DNA from: Ancylothrix sp. D3o
Lineage (GTDB): Bacteria > Cyanobacteriota > Cyanobacteriia > Cyanobacteriales > Oscillatoriaceae
DNA length: 64,000 nucleotides
Assembly: GCF_025370775.1 (NCBI RefSeq)
Contig: NZ_JAMXEX010000006.1
Location: 218,411 to 282,410, forward strand
Direction of reading: 5' to 3'
Shown: one piece after another, positions 35,913 to 44,911 of the stretch
How the letters are laid out: every line of letters begins with the position of its first letter
Position numbering within the stretch: the first letter of the stretch is position 1
Made by a program: the position numbers and the translations under genes
The notes under the pieces: model-generated
Databases searched by the model: none
The model's input: only the letters and a program-made list of their open reading frames with translations
Told to the model about the DNA's origin: nothing

Positions 35913-38510
35913 ATGCAGCCAATTCGCACTTTTAACGTTTCCCCGTCTTTACCTAAGCAACTGGAACCTCTACGCACGCTTGCTTATAATCTTCATTGGG
36001 ACTGGAACGTAGAAACCAAAGACCTTTTCCGCCGGCTTGACCGCGATTTGTGGGAGTCTACGAAGCATAATCCGGTTTTGATGTTGGGAACGATTTCTCA
36101 AGAACGTTTGCAAGAGGTGGCTGAGGATGATGGGTTTTTGGCTCACATGGAGCGCGCCGCTAACCAGTTAGATAATTATCTCAAGGAGCGCACTTGGTAT
36201 CGCAAACACCGGCCTAATCCTCCTGTGCCCGAATGTTACGCTTATTTTTCGATGGAGTTTGGCTTAACGGAATGTTTGCCAGTTTATTCTGGTGGTTTGG
36301 GGGTGTTGGCCGGTGATCACCTCAAGTCTGCTTCTGACTTGGGTTTGCCTTTGGTTGGTATTGGTTTATTGTATCAAGAGGGTTATTTCTCTCAATATCT
36401 CAATGCCGATGGCTGGCAACAAGAACGTTACCCACTTAATGATTTCTACAATATGCCTTTGCATCTTGAACGCGATGCGAAGGGTCAGGAATTGCGAATT
36501 GCGGTGGATTATCCGGGCCGGCAGGTTTATGCGCGGGTCTGGCGTGTACAGGTGGGAATCGTGCCGCTTTATTTGCTGGATACGAATATTGAGCCAAATA
36601 ATGCCTACGACCAAGATATCACTGATCAACTTTATGGCGGTGATCTTGATATGCGGATGCACCAAGAAATTATGCTGGGAATTGGTGGTGCAAAAATGTT
36701 GAAGGCGTTGGGATATCAACCGACTGCTTATCACATGAATGAGGGTCACTCGGCGTTTTTGGCTCTTGAACGTATCCGCGAATTAATGCAGGAAAAGGGG
36801 TTAAGTTATAACGATGCTGTGCAGGTTGTGAAGGCTAGTAATATTTTTACGACGCATACCCCTGTGCCGGCTGGTTTTGATTTATTCCCGGCTGACAAAA
36901 TTATGTATTATGTCGGCTACTATGCTAATGTTTTCGGTTTGTCTCGTGAAGAGTTTCTGGCTTTAGGACGCGAAAGCACCGGCGAGTTACAAGCTCCTTT
37001 TAATATGGCAACTCTGGCAATTAAAATGGCCGGTTTTGTTAATGGGGTGGCAAAATTGCATGGGGTGGTTTCGCGGGAGTTGTTTCAGAATATGTGGCCG
37101 GGTTTGCCTGTAACTGAGGTGCCGGTGACTTCTATTACTAATGGCGTTCATGCTCGCAGTTGTGTATCTAAACCTACGCAAGAGTTGTATGACCGTTATT
37201 TGGGCCCCACTTGGTCTAGTGCTCGTTCTGAAAGTTCTGTGTGGAGTCGTCTTGATTCAATTCCTGATGAGGAAATTTGGCGGAATCACGACCGTTGCCG
37301 GTCTGAGTTGATTGTTTTTGTGCGGGAACGGTTGCAAAAATATCTGCGGGAACGTGGTGCTTCACCGGCAGAAATTACGGAAGCGCAAGAGGTTTTAGAT
37401 CCGGGGGTTTTGACGATTGGTTTTGCTCGCCGGTTTGCAACTTATAAGCGCGGGACGTTGTTTTTGCGGGATGTTGAGCGTATTACTCGCATTTTAATGG
37501 ATTTCCATAATGACCGCCTGAAGGGGGGGATGCTGGGTCATAAAAAACGGATGGTTCAGTTTGTGATTGCGGGGAAAGCTCACCCGAAAGATGACCCTGG
37601 TAAGAAGGTGATCCGCGAGATTATTCATTTTGTTCGGGAACATAAGTTAGGCCGGCATATTGTGTTTATCCCGAACTATGATATTAATGTTTCGCGGATG
37701 ATGGTTTCGGGTTGTGATGTTTGGTTGAATACGCCACGCCGGCCTCGTGAAGCTTCTGGTACTTCGGGTATGAAAGCTTCGATGAATGGGTTGTTAAATC
37801 TTAGTATTCTTGATGGTTGGTGGGATGAGGCGGATTATGTTCGCACCGGCTGGCCTATTGGGAATGGTGAGGTTTATGATGACCCGAATTATCAGGATGA
37901 AATTGAGGCGAATGCGCTTTATGATTTGCTAGAGCAAGAGGTTATTCCTCTGTTTTATGACCGCGATGAGGAGGGTATTCCTCGTAAGTGGGTGGCAAGA
38001 AGTAAGGATGCTGTTCGTTTAAATTGTCCGCATTTTAATACGGCTCGTATGGTGCGAGAATATGCGGAACGTGCTTATTTTGCGGCTAGTGATCGCTATG
38101 GGGCAATTGTTGAAAATCAATATCAATCTGCTCAAGAGTTGGCGAAGTGGAAGAAGCGTGTGTTTGAGCAATGGTATGATCTCAAGATTGAGGATATCGA
38201 TATTGCTGAACCGGGCGATTTACTGGTTAACCAAACTATTCCGGTTAAGGCGCGGATTAATTTGGCCGGTTTGACTCCTAATGATCTGGAGGTGCAGTTG
38301 TATCAGGGGGCTATTGATGCTTCTGGTCAAATTGTACATGGGGTGCCGGTTGTGATGAATTTCCAAGGTAAGGATAATAGTGGCTTGGGAATTTATACGG
38401 CGAATGTTACTTATACTTCGTCGGGTTTGCAGGGTCTTTCTCTGCGCGTTTTGCCTCACAATCCTCTTTTGAGTAATCCTTTTGAAATGGGGTTGATTTT
38501 GTGGGCTTAG
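35913..38510 (+). CDS. glgP: Glycogen (alpha-glucan) phosphorylase
   Basis: 865 residues, the size of the cyanobacterial AgpA/GlgP-type enzymes. It releases glucose-1-phosphate from the non-reducing ends of glycogen or other alpha-1,4-glucans with phosphate. The pyridoxal-phosphate Lys lies in EASGTSGMKASMNG, and the EGHSAFLALE segment with THTPVPAGFD is present. The AGGAGG site 8 nt before ATG supports this start. The coding strand is G+T rich. Single-gene unit ahead of the convergent CHAT operon. Confidence 0.95.
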   Translation: MQPIRTFNVSPSLPKQLEPLRTLAYNLHWDWNVETKDLFRRLDRDLWESTKHNPVLMLGTISQERLQEVAEDDGFLAHMERAANQLDNYLKERTWYRKHRPNPPVPECYAYFSMEFGLTECLPVYSGGLGVLAGDHLKSASDLGLPLVGIGLLYQEGYFSQYLNADGWQQERYPLNDFYNMPLHLERDAKGQELRIAVDYPGRQVYARVWRVQVGIVPLYLLDTNIEPNNAYDQDITDQLYGGDLDMRMHQEIMLGIGGAKMLKALGYQPTAYHMNEGHSAFLALERIRELMQEKGLSYNDAVQVVKASNIFTTHTPVPAGFDLFPADKIMYYVGYYANVFGLSREEFLALGRESTGELQAPFNMATLAIKMAGFVNGVAKLHGVVSRELFQNMWPGLPVTEVPVTSITNGVHARSCVSKPTQELYDRYLGPTWSSARSESSVWSRLDSIPDEEIWRNHDRCRSELIVFVRERLQKYLRERGASPAEITEAQEVLDPGVLTIGFARRFATYKRGTLFLRDVERITRILMDFHNDRLKGGMLGHKKRMVQFVIAGKAHPKDDPGKKVIREIIHFVREHKLGRHIVFIPNYDINVSRMMVSGCDVWLNTPRRPREASGTSGMKASMNGLLNLSILDGWWDEADYVRTGWPIGNGEVYDDPNYQDEIEANALYDLLEQEVIPLFYDRDEEGIPRKWVARSKDAVRLNCPHFNTARMVREYAERAYFAASDRYGAIVENQYQSAQELAKWKKRVFEQWYDLKIEDIDIAEPGDLLVNQTIPVKARINLAGLTPNDLEVQLYQGAIDASGQIVHGVPVVMNFQGKDNSGLGIYTANVTYTSSGLQGLSLRVLPHNPLLSNPFEMGLILWA

Positions 38511-38532
38511 TTTGATTGAGTAGGTTTTTAAA

Positions 38533-38560
38533 CCGCAGATGAACGCAGATGAACGCGGAT
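38533..38560. repeat. GCAGATGAACGC short repeat
   Basis: CGCAGATGAACG is repeated with variation (CGCAGATGAACGCAGATGAA then CGCGGATGG). Such GCAGATGAACGCGGAT repeats are dispersed in several cyanobacterial genomes (recollection). It sits between glgP and the convergent DUF429 gene. Confidence 0.5.
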
Positions 38561-38592
38561 GGTTCTTTTGTGTTTGTCTGTGGTTTTTTTTG

Positions 38593-39351
38593 TTAGGGGT
38601 TGGTTTGGTTGTTTGGGTTTGGGATGACTATGTAGCCGGTGGTTTGATCGCCTAATATGAGGTTTTTTTGGTGTCCCCAGTACCACCAATAGGCGGCTAT
38701 GTAGGCGCAGATTAGGGCGTCTAGTTGGTCTTCTATGGCTTTGAGTTTTGGGCCGGTTTGTTTGGTCAGGTCGCTGAAGATTTCTAGGGGGTTTGTTGTT
38801 TGGTTTAGGTCGAGTTTTGGTTCTAATGTTGGTAAGGTTTTTAATACATGATTTTGCAGTTTTGTCAATTCTTTTTTGCGTTCTTCTAGGATTCCTTTTT
38901 TGTATTTTAAGATTTTGTTTAATCCAAATAAGTTGACTATGGCTGGGTGGGGGTAGACTTCGATTTGATACCGGCCTGGTTTTTGTGGTTCTATGGTTGG
39001 GGCGTGTATAAATCCTCTGTTTTCTAGGGCTATTCCTAGGGCTATTGTGCGGGTGGCGAAACGGCTATTTAAGTTCGCTGGATAGCAGCCGGCGTGATAT
39101 TTTCCGAAGTGTTTATGGGCTAGTTTATCGGCTTGTCTCATCCCTGTTTGATTGTAGATTAATGTGGGGGCGTCTACTGCTATTAGGGCGGGTTCTGGTG
39201 TGGGGGTTTGGGTGTCTATCCATGTTAAGATATTCTCGATTTCTGCTATTCTGGTGATGTCTATTATTTGCAGGGTTTGTGCTTGGAATGTTAGGGAACA
39301 TAGGCCGGTGGGGCCGGTTGTCCATCCGAAATCTAGGCCGATAAATTTCAT
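38593..39351 (-). CDS. DUF429 RNase H-fold protein
   Basis: 252 residues. The N-terminal KFIGLDFGWTT resembles the first Asp strand of RNase H-like folds, with ALIAVDAPTLIY as a second acidic strand and EVYPHPA, DQLDALICAYIA later, the pattern of DUF429, a predicted nuclease family of unknown function. Its ATG overlaps the stop of the upstream 507-residue gene by 4 nt (ATGA), so it is translated in the same operon. In this context it could be a nucleic-acid-acting effector or accessory factor of the CHAT system; that is inference. Confidence 0.75.
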   Translation of the reverse strand: MKFIGLDFGWTTGPTGLCSLTFQAQTLQIIDITRIAEIENILTWIDTQTPTPEPALIAVDAPTLIYNQTGMRQADKLAHKHFGKYHAGCYPANLNSRFATRTIALGIALENRGFIHAPTIEPQKPGRYQIEVYPHPAIVNLFGLNKILKYKKGILEERKKELTKLQNHVLKTLPTLEPKLDLNQTTNPLEIFSDLTKQTGPKLKAIEDQLDALICAYIAAYWWYWGHQKNLILGDQTTGYIVIPNPNNQTNP

Positions 39352-40871
39352 TTTTTAGGTCTATTTTTTTTGTTAATTATACGCGAAACTGCCAAATAAG
39401 TTAACCAGCCGGCTAGTAAACTAATCATCACTGAGTTAACAAAGGGATGGATAGGTTTAGGGAGAAAAGGATATCTTAAAGGAGTATTTAAAACTGGGAT
39501 TATAACTGGTTTATCTATGGGTAAATGTCCTGAACTACCGGCAATTGTAGAAGCAACACCAATACCGGCTGCTAAGGCTTGAATTTGGTTTTGTAGGCTT
39601 TTATCTCTTTCGGCTTCTTCTATTTCTACGATACCACGAATTGAGGCCAGGGATTGATCTAGTAAGCTTTTTCCATGTACAAAATAATCGCTTTTGTATT
39701 GGATTCTTTGTTGGTAGTAGGGTGCGGTTTCTTTGCCAAAGGTTTCTAAAAAACTTAAATCGGTGTAAAATGTGTTTTCCGGCAGCATTTTGCGGATTTC
39801 TTCTAGGGTTAGGAGGTAGTTTTTTGTATTAATAATTATTGTGTTTTTTTCGTGTTCTAAATCCCGCAGGTTTTGTGCTTGTTCTAGCGCCAATTTTGGT
39901 AAGCTTTTTACTTTTTCTTTTAAGCCGGATAGCAGATTTTCCGATAAATTGGTGTTTCTGTTGTTCGGGGCTACCAACTTATTACTCTGTGGGATAGCCT
40001 TTTCTATTTCACCTTTGTTCGGGCTTAGTAATTTATTAATTTCTGTAATAGTGTTTTCTATTTCTCCGTAGTTTTTATAAGTTGCTTCGTAATGTTTTTG
40101 ATATTGCTTAAAGCTGGTGATGATTTTGTTTCGGTAGCAAAATAATTTTTGGAATTTTCCGTAACATTCCTCAAACTTTTTCCGGTGGTTGATGTCGGAA
40201 AATAGCCAGATTAAAATATGTTCGCGGGGGTTGAGGCTTTCGTATTCAAAAATTAGGCTTCCGAATAATCTGCCTTTATGTTTTAAAGGTGGGCGTTTTT
40301 CGGGGGCGGAAATGAGGTTTTCTAGGCAGAGTTTGGCGATGTCTTCTGCTTTTTCTTCGCTGGGGATGTCGGCGGTGATCAGCAGAGTTTGCCCAAGGGT
40401 ACTTTGGATATTTTCAGAGAGAAAAATTCCGTCTGGATTAAGTTTTTCAAAGATTGAAATGGGCGTATTTCCATCTTTTTCGGGCCGGCGGATATTAAAG
40501 TAAAGCAAATAACTGTCATAGATGCGGCGTGGCTGAATGATAGCCGTGATTTTTATGGGTTTTTTCTCGCTGTTTTCCTCTTCAATTTCTACCTTTTTTT
40601 CAAATCCAATAAGTTCTTTTTTATGAAGGTTAATGATATCGCCTTCTGGTTCATTTCTAGGAATGTAGATATTTTTGAGGGGGCTATCTGCCGCTTCTTC
40701 TTCATAGCCATAAATTCTTAGACGAGTTAGGTTTGTTTTTAGTTTGTTTAAAATTTCATTGCATTTATGCCACAAATTTTCTGCACCCTCAACAGGTTTA
40801 TTTTCTGCGGTGAGGCTGTCTCGCAGTTGATAGGCAAATAAATGGAGGTTGGGTGCAGAAACTTTATTCAT
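39348..40871 (-). CDS. Membrane-anchored helical protein of the CHAT operon (CATRA-like)
   Basis: 507 residues. A mixed N-terminal domain (about 1-245) is followed by long charged helices, probably coiled coil (about 245-430, with a helix-breaking Asn-rich insert near 300), and a C-terminal hydrophobic pair at about 432-450 (IQALAAGIGVASTIAGSS) and 478-496 (VNSVMISLLAGWLTYLAV). The helical-bundle-then-hairpin shape recalls CorA-like membrane proteins. Position next to a TPR-CHAT protease and a small protein fits the CATRA conflict-system arrangement I recall from the literature (CASPASE and TPR repeat-associated proteins). It overlaps the upstream gene by 8 bp. Confidence 0.7.
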   Translation of the reverse strand: MNKVSAPNLHLFAYQLRDSLTAENKPVEGAENLWHKCNEILNKLKTNLTRLRIYGYEEEAADSPLKNIYIPRNEPEGDIINLHKKELIGFEKKVEIEEENSEKKPIKITAIIQPRRIYDSYLLYFNIRRPEKDGNTPISIFEKLNPDGIFLSENIQSTLGQTLLITADIPSEEKAEDIAKLCLENLISAPEKRPPLKHKGRLFGSLIFEYESLNPREHILIWLFSDINHRKKFEECYGKFQKLFCYRNKIITSFKQYQKHYEATYKNYGEIENTITEINKLLSPNKGEIEKAIPQSNKLVAPNNRNTNLSENLLSGLKEKVKSLPKLALEQAQNLRDLEHEKNTIIINTKNYLLTLEEIRKMLPENTFYTDLSFLETFGKETAPYYQQRIQYKSDYFVHGKSLLDQSLASIRGIVEIEEAERDKSLQNQIQALAAGIGVASTIAGSSGHLPIDKPVIIPVLNTPLRYPFLPKPIHPFVNSVMISLLAGWLTYLAVSRIINKKNRPKK

Positions 40872-41265
40872 ATTCTAGGGTTTTGATGATTTTTTCTAGG
40901 GCTTCTTTCAAGTAGGTGATGATAGGTTTAGGCGTTGATTCTGCTGAGTTTAAAGGTTGAATTTCGGCAGCTTTGTCTGGTGCCGGTGCTGTTATGTTAA
41001 AATTGGGGAATTGTGTTGCTTCTTTTTCGTCTGGTGCCGGTGTTGTTATGTCCCTTAAACCATCAAACTTAGCCCAAATATCACCATGATTATCATTCCA
41101 TTGTTGAATTTTTGTTACAGCATTGTCGATATCGTTGACAGATAAAACGGCAATTTCTTGAAATAAGGCTTTTAATGATTGTAATTCTTCCGAGGTTAAA
41201 ATAGGGGGTTCGGCTAACAGTAATTGTAAAAACTGTTTGATGACGGCTTGGGTTCTGGGGTTCAT
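40864..41265 (-). CDS. Small helical protein of the CHAT operon (CATASP-like)
   Basis: 133 residues. Helical N-terminal part (about 1-70; AVIKQFLQLLLAEPP, SLKALFQEIAVLSV), a low-complexity middle with two copies of a PAPD-containing segment (about 74-103), and a helical C-terminus. No enzymatic motif. The gene lies 94 bp after the TPR-CHAT gene and overlaps the next gene by 8 bp. In related loci a small protein accompanies the CHAT and membrane partners, so an adaptor or regulator is likely; that is inference. Confidence 0.6.
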   Translation of the reverse strand: MNPRTQAVIKQFLQLLLAEPPILTSEELQSLKALFQEIAVLSVNDIDNAVTKIQQWNDNHGDIWAKFDGLRDITTPAPDEKEATQFPNFNITAPAPDKAAEIQPLNSAESTPKPIITYLKEALEKIIKTLEYE

Positions 41266-41359
41266 AGTTGGAAAAAACTAGAAGTCTTTGATTTTAATTA
41301 TATCATTTTTACCAAACAAGCACCGGCTCCTCTGGTTGAAGTGCCGATGCGGGGATGTT

Positions 41360-44300
41360 TTAGCCAACGGCACAAAAAGGAGCCCAATATTGGGATTTAC
41401 TAAAAGGCTTGTAAGTGTCAGAGTTCCGATAGAGTTTGTCTATCATAGGATTTTTGATTTCAGGATTTATATCTACCCTCTCTAACCATTCCAAAAAATC
41501 TTTTGTCTCCACATCCCTTAGCCATTTCTGCGCCTCATTCATTACCAAATTAACCGGCTTATTACCTTGGTTTTTCTCCAAATCATCGTAAAACCTGATA
41601 GCTAAAATCGCTGAAGAAAAATCATAAACCGCCCATAAAGTATTGACAACACTACCAGAACCGGCATATAAAAAACCTGTGGCTAAACTAATGTATCCTT
41701 GGGTTTTAGAGCTAAAATCACCTAAGCCGGTTTCACAGGCAGAAAGCATCACTAAATTGCATTTTCGCAAGTCATAGTTAAACAATTCCCAGAGACGGAT
41801 ACATTTTTCTAAGTCAACTGTTGTGCCATCTCGCCACTCCATAAACCGGTGTTCACTTGATTTTAAGCCACCCCCACCGGCTCGCAAAACGGCACCGGCT
41901 AAAATAATCGCAGTTTGCCAGTTTTCAAAGCTAAAACTGCCGTGACAAGAAAAATGCAGCCACTCTTTATCTTTTAAACGATCCCTTGTTATCGCTTTTT
42001 TTGTGGCATCTTTCCGCAATAGCACTTCTCTGGGCGTAAATTTGCTTTGAATGGCGCTTACTTCTACCTCCGTATAGTCTAAATCTTCTGTGGGGTTAGC
42101 AATGCCAAATAAGTTTTGTAGGGCAAAATTTTGAGTTTGATTTTGCTGTTTTTGGTTTTTGATTCTGACAGCCAAAATTTGACAGCTTGGTGCATAGCGT
42201 ACTCCCTGCGGGAAACGATCTATCAAGTAAGTTATTTTATTTTCTGCGGTGTTTTTGTTGGCAAGTTTTAAGGCGTGCAACGGAAACATATTTATGAAAC
42301 TGTCGCACACTAAAATAACTTGGGTGTATTTGGGTTTTTGCGGGTTTTCTTCTGGAATCTCGGCTAAAATCTCGTCTATGCAGATAGTTTTGGCGAGGGT
42401 TTCCAGGCGTTGATCTAAATTGTTAAGCCATTGTTTTTTATCTTTTTTGTAAGCGTCGAGATACTCATCTTTAAAGGCATTTAAGGCTTGTAATTCTTCA
42501 GTGGATGAGTGCCAGTGACGGGGTGCGTGGTTTTTGGTAATGATGAAAACGTGAAAACTTTCATTGCTGAGATGCCATTCTAAAATCACTGTGGAATCAT
42601 CCAGTAAAGCGGTGATGTCTGCAAACTTGATATGGGCGACTTTTTGGGTGAGGATAAATTCAGGATCTTTTGGGGTGATTTCTTGCTGGATAAAGTCTTG
42701 TAATTCTTGTTGGAGGGCAACTAAAATTTGTTGGGGATTTTCGGTTTGTTGTGGCGTGGTAGCGCTGAGTTGCCGGCTGCCGGTGGGGTTATTTTCGTCT
42801 GTGGTGGGGTTTGATAATTCTGTGCGGAAAGTTTGGCTGAGTCGCTGTTGCTCACTGACAATTTGCCCGCGTAAGTTGTCGAGTTTTTTGAGGATTTCTG
42901 GTGAAAAGTCGCCTCTGGGGTAAACGTCGCGGTTAACAAGTAATTCAACTAAACTGCGAGCTTTGTTGCGTTCAATAGTTTCGATGGCTAGTTCTATTTT
43001 ACCTGCATTGATGCAGGCTTGAATCATGTTGTTATAGATATAGAGGGAATCTTCTAAAAATTTCTGTTTATCTTGTTCTGTTTTTTCCCAATTACGGAGA
43101 ATTTCAACGGCTTCTATGGCATCGCCGTAACCTTTTATGGCATCTTCCCAGCGTTGATTTTCAAAGCCGGTGTTTCCTAAATTTCGCCCTACTCTGAGGC
43201 AATCAAGAGGATAGCCGATGGGGGTGAAGATTTCTAGGGCTGAGTGTAAGCCACGAATTAGTAAGTCAATTTTTCCTAAATATCCATAAGTATATGCTAA
43301 ATTTTCTTGAGTAATTGCCCAATCTTCAGGATAGGCATGAGGGGTGCGTACTTCCAAAGCAGCTTGATAGCATTTTCTAGCCTCTTGAAGATTCTCACTG
43401 CGCTTGCCTTCTATTCTATCTCTATAAGCATTTCCCAAATTCTGTTGTGTCATTGCCCAGTTTTGAGGATAAGCATGACGGGTGCAGACTTCCAAAGCAG
43501 CTTGATAGCATTTTCTAGCCTCTTCGAGATTCTCACTGCGCTTGCCTTCTATTCTGTTTCTGTAAGCAGCTCCCAAATTATGTTGCGTCATTGCCCACTT
43601 TTCAGGATAGGCATCACGGGTGTAGACTTCCAAAGCAGCTTGATAGCATTTTCTAGCCTCTTCGAGATTCTCACTTCGCTTGTCTTCTATTGTGTAACTG
43701 TAAGCAGCTCCCAAAATAATTTGCGTATTTGCCCAATTTTCAGGATAGGCATCACGGGTGTAGAGTTCCAAAGCAGCTTGACAGCATTTTCTAGCCTCTT
43801 CGAGATTCTCACTGCGCTTGCCTTCTATTCTGTCAATGTAAGCACCCGCCAAATTATTTTGCGTCATTGCCCACAGTATAGGATAGGCATCACGGGTGTA
43901 GACTTCCAAAGCAGCTTGACAGCATTTTCTAGCCTCTTCGAGATTCTCACTTCGCTTGCCTTCTATTCTGTAACTGTAAGCAGCTCCCAAAATAATTTGC
44001 GTATTTGCCCAATTTTCAGGATAGGCATCACGGGTGTAGAGTTCCAAAGCAGCTTGACAGCATTTTCTAGCCTCTTCGAGATTCTCACTGCGCTTGCCTT
44101 CTATTCTGTCAATGTAAGCACCCGCCAAATTACAGTGCGTCATTGCCCACAGTACAGGATAGGCTTCGCGGCTAAAAACCGTTAAAGCATTTTCATACCC
44201 GGCAATTGCTATCTCTAAATTAATAGCTCGGTTGCCTAGCGGGAATTGGTCAATTAAGGTACTAAAATTCAAAATATATACAGCAGTTAATACCGCTTTA

Positions 44301-44713
44301 TTTTGCTCCTCCTTGCCTAGTGTTTCCTGACTCCACGAGCGCCAAATCTTCAGTAAAACCCAATCTAATTTATCCAAATTTGCCTTCAGTATAGGATAGA
44401 CAATTTGCCGCCGATTGTCACTACTATCTCCACTACTATCTAAAGTTGTCTGCCATACCTGCATCAAAAAGTTAAACTTATCCTCCACCGATACGGGAGT
44501 ATAATTATTTAATTGCCCTGCTAAATTTCTTAACCTAATTGCCTCATTTGTATTTCCCCGGTTTTCCATCAGTTGAGCTACTGCTTTCATTGCTTGCAAA
44601 AAATCGGTATCTAGCAATTCTGGTTTTGACTGCAAAAGCTGTTTTTCTCCTTCTCCGCTTTGGCATTCCAGCAAGTCTGCAATCAATATAAGATATTCTT
44701 CACTGTTGTTCAT
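41360..44713 (-). CDS. TPR-CHAT protein, caspase-like protease
   Basis: 1117 residues. An N-terminal helical region (about 1-180), then TPR-like units including six near-identical 46-residue repeats (about 184-460), further helices with a GRNLGNTGFENQRWEDAIKG unit, and a C-terminal CHAT domain (about 780-1117). CHAT proteins are caspase-fold proteases. The catalytic His is 924 in FSCHGSF and the Cys is 993 in LSACETG, both intact. No membrane segment. It is first in an operon with a small protein, a membrane-anchored helical protein and a DUF429 protein, an arrangement of a conflict or defence system where TPRs sense a partner and CHAT cleaves a target. Target unknown. Confidence 0.9.
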   Translation of the reverse strand: MNNSEEYLILIADLLECQSGEGEKQLLQSKPELLDTDFLQAMKAVAQLMENRGNTNEAIRLRNLAGQLNNYTPVSVEDKFNFLMQVWQTTLDSSGDSSDNRRQIVYPILKANLDKLDWVLLKIWRSWSQETLGKEEQNKAVLTAVYILNFSTLIDQFPLGNRAINLEIAIAGYENALTVFSREAYPVLWAMTHCNLAGAYIDRIEGKRSENLEEARKCCQAALELYTRDAYPENWANTQIILGAAYSYRIEGKRSENLEEARKCCQAALEVYTRDAYPILWAMTQNNLAGAYIDRIEGKRSENLEEARKCCQAALELYTRDAYPENWANTQIILGAAYSYTIEDKRSENLEEARKCYQAALEVYTRDAYPEKWAMTQHNLGAAYRNRIEGKRSENLEEARKCYQAALEVCTRHAYPQNWAMTQQNLGNAYRDRIEGKRSENLQEARKCYQAALEVRTPHAYPEDWAITQENLAYTYGYLGKIDLLIRGLHSALEIFTPIGYPLDCLRVGRNLGNTGFENQRWEDAIKGYGDAIEAVEILRNWEKTEQDKQKFLEDSLYIYNNMIQACINAGKIELAIETIERNKARSLVELLVNRDVYPRGDFSPEILKKLDNLRGQIVSEQQRLSQTFRTELSNPTTDENNPTGSRQLSATTPQQTENPQQILVALQQELQDFIQQEITPKDPEFILTQKVAHIKFADITALLDDSTVILEWHLSNESFHVFIITKNHAPRHWHSSTEELQALNAFKDEYLDAYKKDKKQWLNNLDQRLETLAKTICIDEILAEIPEENPQKPKYTQVILVCDSFINMFPLHALKLANKNTAENKITYLIDRFPQGVRYAPSCQILAVRIKNQKQQNQTQNFALQNLFGIANPTEDLDYTEVEVSAIQSKFTPREVLLRKDATKKAITRDRLKDKEWLHFSCHGSFSFENWQTAIILAGAVLRAGGGGLKSSEHRFMEWRDGTTVDLEKCIRLWELFNYDLRKCNLVMLSACETGLGDFSSKTQGYISLATGFLYAGSGSVVNTLWAVYDFSSAILAIRFYDDLEKNQGNKPVNLVMNEAQKWLRDVETKDFLEWLERVDINPEIKNPMIDKLYRNSDTYKPFSKSQYWAPFCAVG
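43335..44162 (-). repeat. Six 138-bp in-frame repeats in the CHAT gene
   Basis: Boundaries recur every 138 bp at 43335, 43473, 43611, 43749, 43887, 44025 and 44163, coding 46-residue TPR units with KRSENLEEARKC and QAALE. Two adjacent units are repeated as a pair (43749-44024 versus 43611-43886 side), as shown by alternating AYIDRIEG and AYSY forms. Confidence 0.9.
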
Positions 44714-44911
44714 AGTGACACCGGCACCAGGATGATATTAATTATTGCATAAGTTGAGTTTTTGGGGTGGGTTTTTCGTGTAGATGCCGGTTTGTGCCGG
44801 TGGTTGTTATCGTATAGATGCCGGTGGGGGTTTGCCGATTTGTGTCGGTGGTTGTTATCGTGTAAATGCCGATTCTAGCTTTTATTTAAAAATACCCCAA
44901 CCAAAACCACC
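44714..44911. other. Intergenic region with imperfect GATGCCGGT repeats
   Basis: Three related segments around 44777-44870 repeat CGTGTAGATGCCGG, CGTATAGATGCCGG and CGTGTAAATGCCG, each with GGTGGTTGTTAT between. Tandem-repeat-like intergenic DNA upstream of the divergent CHAT and Uma2 genes. Confidence 0.55.

Noticed and set aside
43307..44185. Plus-strand 292-residue frame with internal repeats
   Set aside because: Antisense shadow of the CHAT TPR repeats; its repetition follows the 138-bp DNA repeats.
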